Assembly: GCF_900101885.1 (NCBI RefSeq)
Contig: NZ_FNAN01000032.1
Span: 1-59,881 of the forward strand
From: Dyadobacter soli
GTDB taxonomy: Bacteria > Bacteroidota > Bacteroidia > Cytophagales > Spirosomataceae
Direction of reading: 5' to 3'
Length of the DNA stretch: 59,881 nucleotides
The notes under the pieces are model-generated. The model had not been told where the DNA came from, ran no database searches, and saw nothing but the letters and a program-made list of their open reading frames with translations. Of the stretch, positions 26,454 to 32,953 are shown one piece after another. Each line of letters starts with the position of its first letter. Position 1 is the first letter of the stretch. Both the position numbers and the translations under genes were made by a program.

Positions 26454-27875
26454 CTAATTCTCCGGTGCAATCGGCAACGGCAAATAATCGCGGTTCAAAA
26501 TCATCCATTCCTGCAAGCGGGTTTTCAGATCGTGCTCGACGGAGGCTACTTCGGGCTTGCCGGAGAGGTTGTTGGTTTCGTCCGGATCGGCCTGCAAATC
26601 ATATATTTCAAACATTTTACGGCGATCGGCGAAAAGGAGTTTGTCATACTTTTCGGCCAGTTTGCCTTCCGCGTGCTGCTGTTTCAGTTCCAGCCAGAAC
26701 GGCTGACCGGCGAAATCGACCGGATGGTAGGGAATCTGCCAGATCGCATTGTAGATCAGCTTGTATTTTTTATTAAAAATCGTCCTGCCCAGATCGAAAT
26801 TGGAAGAATTGGTAGGTAATCCCTGCCCATGCGCGCCGCGAACGGCGAAAATGTACTCGTGGCCGCCCTGCTGTGGATCGGTGAATGCGGGTGTAAGGCT
26901 TTTACCGGTAATATCTTTCGGAACGGGCACACCTGCAACGTTCAGGAATGTCGGGGCAATGTCGATCCCGGACACGAGCACGTCACTCACTTGCCCGCCT
27001 TTGATCAGTTTCGGATGACGGATGATCAGCGGCACGTGGATGCCCAGCTCGTACAAAGTACCCTTGCCGCGCAGCAATGCACCACCATTGTCGCCGATGA
27101 ACACGACGAGCGTATTTTCTTCCAGTCCGCGTTTTTTCAAATCTTCCAAAACACGGCCAACATCGCCATCGAGCCGCTGGATTTCACCGAGGTAGGAAGC
27201 AAAATCCGCCCTGACGCCCTTCGTATCGGGCCAATGCCCGGGTAATGTGAGCGATTGCGGATCGGGTTCGAAGTTTTTGGCATTGAAAACCCGGTGCGGA
27301 TCGCTGTAACCTACCTGCACGAAGAAGGGCTTGCTTTTGGGGGCCTTGTCGAGAAACTCGGTGTATTGCTGAAAAATGCTGTCGCGGTTGCCGGTCGCAT
27401 TCAGGTAGTCGACACGGTTTTTGAATGTTTCCAGACCATATTTTTCCAAAACGGCCACCGTTTCAGGCACGCGGCGGTTACCGTCGAGGTGAAAGTTCCG
27501 GCCGAGAATGCCGGTATGATAACCGCCTTTGCGCAACAACTCGGGATAGGAAGTTACCGAAGCGTCGAGCGGGGCCGAGAAGCGGGTCATCTGCACATCG
27601 AGCGTGTTGCGCCCGGTCATGATCGCCGCACGTGAGAGCACGCATTGCGGGGCGGTCGTGTAGGCGCGCGTGAAGCGGATGCCTTCCTGCGCGAGCCGGT
27701 CGATATTCGGTGTTTTGATCTGCGGATAACCGTAGCTGCTCAAAAACGGTGCACTATGGTCGTCGGAAACGATGAGGACGATGTTGGGTGGCTGCGGGGC
27801 TTGCTTTTTCTGGGCGTAGGTGGGGCATGATGCGGCATGCAGGAGCGCTGTGGCGAATAGGAGTTGTTTTAGCAT
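26454..27875 (-). CDS. Secreted S1-type sulfatase with CVLSR active-site motif
   Basis: 473 residues. A signal peptide ends near TYAQ. The alkaline-phosphatase fold opens with NIVLIVSDDHSAPFLSSYGYP (metal ligands D38, D39) and contains GILGRNFH, FIGDNGG and the C-terminal KYKLIYN. The residue to be converted to formylglycine is C78 in PQCVLSRAAIMTGR. The usual motif is C-x-P-x-R or C-x-A-x-R, and Leu here at the third position is uncommon. The protein resembles heparan-type N-sulfatases in its SDDHSAP opening; the true substrate is unknown. It would remove sulfate from the glycan handled by the locus. It is one of three tandem sulfatases that share less sequence than recent duplicates would. 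Confidence 0.88.
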   Translation of the reverse strand: MLKQLLFATALLHAASCPTYAQKKQAPQPPNIVLIVSDDHSAPFLSSYGYPQIKTPNIDRLAQEGIRFTRAYTTAPQCVLSRAAIMTGRNTLDVQMTRFSAPLDASVTSYPELLRKGGYHTGILGRNFHLDGNRRVPETVAVLEKYGLETFKNRVDYLNATGNRDSIFQQYTEFLDKAPKSKPFFVQVGYSDPHRVFNAKNFEPDPQSLTLPGHWPDTKGVRADFASYLGEIQRLDGDVGRVLEDLKKRGLEENTLVVFIGDNGGALLRGKGTLYELGIHVPLIIRHPKLIKGGQVSDVLVSGIDIAPTFLNVAGVPVPKDITGKSLTPAFTDPQQGGHEYIFAVRGAHGQGLPTNSSNFDLGRTIFNKKYKLIYNAIWQIPYHPVDFAGQPFWLELKQQHAEGKLAEKYDKLLFADRRKMFEIYDLQADPDETNNLSGKPEVASVEHDLKTRLQEWMILNRDYLPLPIAPEN

Positions 27876-27887
27876 AATTGTTTTTTT

Positions 27888-28088
27888 GACCGCCGACGGC
27901 CGACCGCTGACCGCCGATTGCTGGTTGTGTTCTTTTATAGATCCGAGAATACGCGTCGCCGTCCTTCAAGAGATTGACCGCCGACGGCCGACCGCTGACC
28001 GCCGATTGCTGATTATGTTCTTTTATAAATCCGAGGATACGCATCGCCATTCAAGAGATCGGCGGTCGGCCGTCAGCGGTCGGCGGTC
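27888..28088. repeat. Double heptamer element H (core family 2)
   Basis: Structure: left arm (a, b, c, a) and core, then a second left arm (a, b, c, a) and core, then one right arm (a', b', c', a' at 28061-28088). The first two blocks are an 88-bp tandem repeat (27888 and 27976 starts). The last 16 bases belong to the coding region of the next sulfatase, whose C-terminus TADR and TGA stop are written in the right arm. It fills the gap between two sulfatase genes. Confidence 0.92.
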
Positions 28089-29893
28089 AACTCTACATAA
28101 TACGGCCCCGTCACCCCTCCCTGCCCTTCAAACCACGATTCCACGACATAGTCCCCCTTTTTCAGCCATATCCTGTTGATCGCTACCGCATTATCTTCAC
28201 CCTTCGCCAATGCGCTTCGCTGAATGTGCCCTAGCCGTATGAGGCTGCGCGTTCCTTTTGCGATAGTGCCGGTGTGGATCGAGCGGAGGTTGTAGTAGCC
28301 GTCCTGCGCGATAGTAATGTTCCAGTAGCCGGTGGCCTTGTCGGCGAGCCAGGCGCCCATGTTGGTACCGTTGAGGTCCTGACGGGTGAGTATGGAAACG
28401 GGTTCGTGTTCCGAGCCTACGATAATGCGGCGCGGGGTGAGATTAGGGCTGTTGGAAATGTCGTTGAAAACGCTGTCCAGGCCCTTTTTTAATTGTTTCG
28501 CTAACGCGGGCTGCGATTGAACAAGGTTGTTTTGTTCAAACGGATCTTTGTCGAGGTCGAACAGGCCGAATGTGTTCAAATCGTCGCCGTCGGCATTGGA
28601 TGCTACCAGTTTGTAATTGTCTTGATAGAATGCGGCATTGCGGTAAGGTTCCGGCCAGCCGCGGTTCCAGGAGTTATAAAATTTACGGGGAGCCGGTGCC
28701 AGCTTGCCCTGAATGGTTTTTAATGCAGCGCGGCCATCGGTTTTGATGTTGGCGGGTAAAGGGATTTTCACTGCCTGCAGCAAGGTAGGCACCACATCGA
28801 TATGTGCCAGCAATGCATTCACTTCTTTGTTGGGTTCAAAAAGACCAGCACCCGAAATCAGGAACGGTACGCGGGTACCGCCTTCCCACGCACTGCCTTT
28901 CAACCCGCGGAAACCGGTATTGAAGCGGAGTTGCTGGTTACCATTATCGGTCAGGAATATGACGATGGTGTTTTCTTCGAGACCTTGCGATTTCAGTTCT
29001 GCCAGAATGCGGCCCACGTTGTCGTCGATATTGGTGGCCATGCCGTACACTTTGCGGGCGTCGGCTTTGTCCTTGTCGGTCATTTTGGCCCAGGCTTTGC
29101 CTTCCTGCCGGTCGGTTTCCGTATCGAATGCGAGGTCTTTGTACATATCCTCGTACTTTTTCGGGAGTTGCAGCGGGGTATGCGGCGCATTGTAGGAAAC
29201 GTAAAGGAAGAACGGCGAGGCGCGCTTTTGTTTCAAAAAAGTCAGGGCCTGATCGGTAAAAACATCGGAGCAATACCCCTGCCGCTGCACTTTGCGGTCG
29301 TTTTCGTATAAAGTGGTATTGAAATAACTGCTGTCTGTGCGGATGAAATTCTCGTAAAAATCGCCCGGCTGCCCTACCCCGCCGCCACCATGAACGAGGC
29401 TGTACTGAAAACCCTGGTCCGACGGCCGGAACGGATAGTTATCGCCCAGGTGCCACTTCCCGACAATGCCGGTCTGATAGCCGTTTTTAGAAAGGATTTC
29501 GGCCAAAGTCACTTCCTCCGAGGCCATGATCGCCCCGCCATTATAGGTGTCGTGCACGCCCGTGCGCTGGTGATACCGGCCCGTGAGCAGGCTCGCCCGC
29601 GTGGGAGCGCATACGGGAGAGTTATGGTAGTTGGTGAGCCGCGTCGAGCGGGCAGCCAGTTGGTCGATATGCGGTGTTTTGACGTGCGGGTTTCCCGTAA
29701 AACCGAAATCGCCGTAACCCTGATCGTCGGTCATGATGAGCACGATGTTGGGTTTTGCGTTTTGCGGTTTCGTAGCTGTTGGACCGCCGACGGCCGACCG
29801 CTGACCGCCGATGTTGGGCTTTTGACCATGGGCCATCGACCATGGGCCATGGATTGCCGTGAGAAGCAGTAGTAGCATGATCGACTGCTTCAT
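28073..29893 (-). CDS. Secreted S1-type arylsulfatase
   Basis: 606 residues. A signal peptide of about 23 residues ends MAHGQ, followed by a repeat-derived stretch IGGQRSAVGG (28-37) and then the sulfatase domain NIVLIMTDDQGYGDFG (D56, D57). The formylglycine motif is CAPTRASLLTGR (C95, R99). FLTDNGNQQL and NYKLVAS are further family blocks. The C-terminal 110 residues form a beta-rich extension ending YYVELTADR, with the last four residues and stop taken from element H. Its start overlaps the stop of the upstream sulfatase by 4 bp (ATGA), so translation is coupled. It is longer than its two neighbours. Substrate unknown; a sulfated polysaccharide is inferred from the locus. Confidence 0.92.
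   Translation of the reverse strand: MKQSIMLLLLLTAIHGPWSMAHGQKPNIGGQRSAVGGPTATKPQNAKPNIVLIMTDDQGYGDFGFTGNPHVKTPHIDQLAARSTRLTNYHNSPVCAPTRASLLTGRYHQRTGVHDTYNGGAIMASEEVTLAEILSKNGYQTGIVGKWHLGDNYPFRPSDQGFQYSLVHGGGGVGQPGDFYENFIRTDSSYFNTTLYENDRKVQRQGYCSDVFTDQALTFLKQKRASPFFLYVSYNAPHTPLQLPKKYEDMYKDLAFDTETDRQEGKAWAKMTDKDKADARKVYGMATNIDDNVGRILAELKSQGLEENTIVIFLTDNGNQQLRFNTGFRGLKGSAWEGGTRVPFLISGAGLFEPNKEVNALLAHIDVVPTLLQAVKIPLPANIKTDGRAALKTIQGKLAPAPRKFYNSWNRGWPEPYRNAAFYQDNYKLVASNADGDDLNTFGLFDLDKDPFEQNNLVQSQPALAKQLKKGLDSVFNDISNSPNLTPRRIIVGSEHEPVSILTRQDLNGTNMGAWLADKATGYWNITIAQDGYYNLRSIHTGTIAKGTRSLIRLGHIQRSALAKGEDNAVAINRIWLKKGDYVVESWFEGQGGVTGPYYVELTADR
29782..29851 (-). repeat. Heptamer array inside sulfatase 2 (I)
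   Basis: Left-arm units a, b, c, a at 29782-29809 are followed after exactly two 7-mers by a second heptamer type at 29824-29851: GACCATG, GGCCATC, GACCATG, GGCCATG. All ten units share one 7-bp phase. The array encodes the end of the signal peptide (GPWSMAHG) and the residues IGGQRSAVGG behind it. Confidence 0.88.
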
Positions 29894-31416
29894 TTCGTGT
29901 CCTGCTTTTTGGGATACACCTTATCGATGGACGCGCCTTCGTCGCCCTGCTGCTTCATCCAGCCTTCGAGTTCGGCTCGGAGCGTGGCAATGCGTTGGGC
30001 ATATTCCGGTTCGGAGGCGAGGTTTTTTAGCTCGAACGGGTCTTTTTCCGTATCATAAAACTCCACGGCCGGACGGTTCTCGAAGCGGTCGGTAATTCTT
30101 TTTGCATTCGGGTCTTTGGTATCGTCCACCCACGAAAACCACACGGTATTGCGGTCCTTGCGGTTGCGGTCCATCATGAAGCGGTTGTAGTACGGCTTGT
30201 CTGAAACGAGATTGAGGATCAGTTTGTAACGATGATCGCGGATGCTGCGGATCGGGTACGGATCGCCTTCGGGGATATTGTTGTGAATGCCGTAAACGTA
30301 GCTGCGCGATGCTTTGCTTTTGCCTGAAATGACAGATAAAAAGCTGCGGCCGTCGAGACCTGCAATGGGCTTTCCGCCCGCAATATCGATGAGTGTCGGG
30401 GTAATGTCCTCGTATTGCACCAATGCATTGGTTTCCGTGGCAGGCTTTACCTTACCCGGCCATTTGACGAGCATCGAACTGCGCTGGCCGGTGTCGTACA
30501 GGTTCCATTTGGCACCTGGAAATTGCGCGCCTTGCTCGCCCAGGAAGATCAGGATCGTGTTTTTGTCCTGGCCGGTCTCTGTCAGTAATTTCTGAATATC
30601 GCCGACCTGGTCGTCGAGCCGCCTTACTTCGGCGAGGTACTTGACAAACTGCCTCCGCGTAACGGGCGTATCCACCCAGTTGGCGGGCAGTTTCAGTTTG
30701 GCTGCATCGAATTCCGTTGTGTCCCCTACCGTCCAGGGCGCGTGGGGATTAATGCTCATGACGAAAAGACAATAGGGCTTCTCGCTCGCGGTAATGTATT
30801 TTTTGATGTCGTCGAGGCGGTAATCGTCCGTCGGCGCCACGCAATTGGGCTCGAAACCATCGACAATATCGAATGGGAACACGGTTTTGGGCTTCGTCAC
30901 ATGGTCCTTACCCGTCAGCCCCACGCGGTAACCGAGATCGGCCAGGTAATGCCCTACACTTTTCAGGTTGTCATACACCGGCTTATGGTTCTGGAACGAA
31001 CCATGTCGCACCGGGTACAGACCCGTAAACAGCGACGCCCGCGTAGGCACGCACATTGCCTCGGACGTAAAAAGGTTATGAAATTTCAATCCGTCCTTCG
31101 CTAGGGCATCGATATGCCTGGTTTTCAGGTTCTGGCCGCCATAGCAGCTCAGTTGCCGGCTATCCAGGTCGTCGGCCATGATGATGACGATGTTCGGTGC
31201 TTTGCCGGTGGGGAGTTTGGCGGCGTCGGTTTTCTGACCGCCGACGGCCGACCGCCGACCGCCGAGTGCGGGAATGTCACGTGCGATGCGGTGTGGGCGC
31301 GTAGCAGTTGTTACCAGACCGCCGACGGCCGACCGCCGGCCGCCGACTGCGGGATCGACGCCGGTAATCAGCAGCAGCACGTTGAGAATAATGCAGAATT
31401 TAAAGATGTTGAGCAT
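29890..31416 (-). CDS. Secreted S1-type sulfatase with two repeat-derived N-terminal segments
   Basis: 508 residues from ATG 31416, where the signal peptide MLNIFKFCIILNVLLLITG begins; an upstream frame reaching 31506 runs through array K and was rejected. Residues 24-33 and 51-60 are the decapeptides VGGRRSAVGG and LGGRRSAVGG, encoded by two heptamer arrays 81 bp apart. The catalytic domain starts at NIVIIMADDLDSRQLS (D82, D83) with formylglycine motif CVPTRASLFTG (C122, R126). FLGEQGAQFPG replaces the more common DNG block. It is the first of three co-directional sulfatases. Its stop overlaps the start of the next gene. It probably acts in the periplasm on sulfated oligosaccharides. Confidence 0.9.
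   Translation of the reverse strand: MLNIFKFCIILNVLLLITGVDPAVGGRRSAVGGLVTTATRPHRIARDIPALGGRRSAVGGQKTDAAKLPTGKAPNIVIIMADDLDSRQLSCYGGQNLKTRHIDALAKDGLKFHNLFTSEAMCVPTRASLFTGLYPVRHGSFQNHKPVYDNLKSVGHYLADLGYRVGLTGKDHVTKPKTVFPFDIVDGFEPNCVAPTDDYRLDDIKKYITASEKPYCLFVMSINPHAPWTVGDTTEFDAAKLKLPANWVDTPVTRRQFVKYLAEVRRLDDQVGDIQKLLTETGQDKNTILIFLGEQGAQFPGAKWNLYDTGQRSSMLVKWPGKVKPATETNALVQYEDITPTLIDIAGGKPIAGLDGRSFLSVISGKSKASRSYVYGIHNNIPEGDPYPIRSIRDHRYKLILNLVSDKPYYNRFMMDRNRKDRNTVWFSWVDDTKDPNAKRITDRFENRPAVEFYDTEKDPFELKNLASEPEYAQRIATLRAELEGWMKQQGDEGASIDKVYPKKQDTK
31236..31344 (-). repeat. Two heptamer arrays inside sulfatase 3 (J)
   Basis: Arrays at 31236-31263 (a, b, a, a) and 31317-31344 (a, b, a, and a changed unit) lie 81 bp apart, a multiple of three, so both read in the same frame and give the same peptide. 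The sequence between them, starting GAGTGCGGG, is not either known core. Confidence 0.9.
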
Positions 31417-31460
31417 TGAAATGGTGGTTGTCGGTTTGATTTTCAGGCAGTACAAGTGAC

Positions 31461-31488
31461 CGGCGGTTTGCGGTCGGCCGTCGGCGGT
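31461..31488. repeat. Right-arm remnant upstream of sulfatase 3 (K)
   Basis: Four units, two of them altered, run GGCGGTT, TGCGGTC, b', a'. They are preceded by TACAAGTGACC, which matches the right core end of element B. There is no left arm or core directly beside it. The nearest left-type units are array J inside the gene, so the start codon and signal peptide of sulfatase 3 lie between two complementary arms. Confidence 0.8.
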
Positions 31489-31537
31489 CACTCTTTCAAA
31501 GCACACAACCGACTGAATACTACTGCCAAAACCGGAA

Positions 31538-31780
31538 TTACAATGCAGTTACCTCAGGCTCGTCGAGCAGCACCTCCTGCCTCGAACGCAGCCTTTCGAC
31601 GAGCGAATCGTAATGCAGCAGCCCGGCCGCTTCCACCACCAGCACCCCCACAAACTCGCGCCCGCGGCCAATGATGTTCAATCGTTGTATCTTGACTCCC
31701 TTCACCGATTCCACCAATGTGGTGATATGGTGGACGCTCAGTGTTTCAGGGTATGTCAGTTTGAGTTGATAAGTCCTCAT
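31538..31780 (-). CDS. Small ACT-like protein of unknown function
   Basis: 80 residues, no signal or membrane segment. The order strand (YQLKLTYPE), helix (HHITTLVESV), strand (KIQRLNIIG), strand (FVGVLVVEA), helix (YDSLVERLRSR) is the beta-alpha-beta-beta-alpha pattern of ACT-type ligand-binding domains, complete as a stand-alone unit. Such domains sense small molecules, often amino acids. The fold is my inference from pattern, not from a match. It is the first gene of the long minus-strand run, 121 bp before sulfatase 3. An AT-rich leader with a palindrome precedes it. The coding region has the base composition and codon use of its neighbours, which supports its being real. Confidence 0.65.
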   Translation of the reverse strand: MRTYQLKLTYPETLSVHHITTLVESVKGVKIQRLNIIGRGREFVGVLVVEAAGLLHYDSLVERLRSRQEVLLDEPEVTAL

Positions 31781-31810
31781 GCGCCTCGTTTTTAGTCGTT
31801 ATGATTTATT

Positions 31811-31831
31811 AATCTACTATTTTTATAGATT
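31811..31831. promoter_or_regulatory. Palindrome in AT-rich leader, candidate operator
   Basis: AATCTA at 31811-31816 is mirrored by TAGATT at 31826-31831 with nine bases between. It lies 31 bp upstream of the start of the ACT-like gene, in the only strongly AT-rich stretch of this gap. The spacing fits a dimeric DNA-binding protein. The rest of the 242-bp gap to the AraC gene shows nothing else I can name. Confidence 0.35.
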
Positions 31832-32022
31832 TAATATACAAATATAGTAATGTAGATGTGCCGTACAGATACAAAAGCTGAAAGATTTGGGAATGTACCA
31901 CTAGTGGGAAGTGGGGGAGGTGGCCTTGCAGAAACTAAGACCCAAATTCCCCCAAAACCTACCCTTTGACCTTACAATAAGAACCGGGAACCCCCTAGCG
32001 GCATTTTTTGTACTTTCATGTT

Positions 32023-32871
32023 ATGAATACTAAAACGGCGTTTCCGACTCTTGGCATCGATGCTTTCGACTCTTCTGCGGAGTCGGGTTACAGGCTTTTG
32101 CGCCATGAGCTGGATGGGAAAAGCCGGATCGACAAGCCCCATAAGCACGATTTCTTCATGCTTTTCGTCGTGAAAAAAGGCGGTGGCACGCATTCCATCG
32201 ACTTCGCCGATTACGCTGTGGCCGATGGGCAGGTGCATTTGCTGTTTCCGGGCCAGGTACATCGCTGGGAGCTCGATGAGGGTACTTCGGGGTTTCAGCT
32301 GATGGTCGGGCGGCGTGCTTTCGAGACTTCTTCCAACTTCTTGCGGCTCTCGTTTATAGCCTACCGGAACCACCCGGTGATCGATCTGCCGCAAGCCGTT
32401 TTCCAGGCATTGTGCTATGAGCTGGAAGCCCTGGGAAGCGAACTGGACACGACCATGGTTGACTGGGATATGGTACAACTCCGCAGCCGGGTGGCTTTAC
32501 AGCTCGTGAGCCGCGAGGCGGAGCGCATTTACGAGGATATCGGCACTTACCGCGCCAACCCGATCCTGTTCAAATATCACGCTCTCGTCGATACCCATTT
32601 CCGGACGCACAAAACGGTAGCATTCTACGCCGATCAACTCAGCATTTCGCCCAATTACCTTAACATTCTCTGCAAAAGGCATTTACACGTTCCGGCCACT
32701 TTCCTCATTCACAATCGCGTCGGTTTGGAAGCCAAGCGTTTGCTGCTGGTCTCGGGGCAATCGGCGAAGGAGATTGCATTCGAGCTGGGTTTCAGCGACC
32801 TTCCTCATTTTTCCAACTTCTTCAAAGCCCAGACAGGCCTGTCGCCCCGCGCATTTCGTAATTCGTTATAA
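32023..32871 (+). CDS. AraC family transcriptional regulator
   Basis: 282 residues from ATG 32023; a TTG frame begins 15 bp earlier but is less likely. The N-terminal half is a cupin sensing domain (HKHDFFMLFVVKKGGGTHSID, QVHLLFPGQVHRWEL). The C-terminal half has two helix-turn-helix units: VAFYADQLSISPNYLNILCKR and SAKEIAFELGFSDLPHFSNFFKAQTGLSPRAFR, the AraC signature. It should bind DNA as a dimer and respond to a small ligand held in the cupin. The next gene, 82 bp on in the same direction, is an amidohydrolase and is a candidate target. Confidence 0.93.
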   Translation: MNTKTAFPTLGIDAFDSSAESGYRLLRHELDGKSRIDKPHKHDFFMLFVVKKGGGTHSIDFADYAVADGQVHLLFPGQVHRWELDEGTSGFQLMVGRRAFETSSNFLRLSFIAYRNHPVIDLPQAVFQALCYELEALGSELDTTMVDWDMVQLRSRVALQLVSREAERIYEDIGTYRANPILFKYHALVDTHFRTHKTVAFYADQLSISPNYLNILCKRHLHVPATFLIHNRVGLEAKRLLLVSGQSAKEIAFELGFSDLPHFSNFFKAQTGLSPRAFRNSL

Positions 32872-32953
32872 ATTCTACAAGTTTTAGCATAAATAGCGCA
32901 TCGCTCGAAAAGGCGGTTGGGATTAATTTTGCATAAACCTTAATCCCAGGCAG

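Noticed and set aside
11938..28088. Heptamer elements as ordinary rho-independent terminators
   Set aside because: The arms can pair, but no T-run follows them on the strand being transcribed. T-runs near E and H lie before the left arm, on the wrong side for the minus-strand genes.
11938..31488. CRISPR array
   Set aside because: The repeats are 7-mers without spacers of constant length, and no cas gene is in the window.
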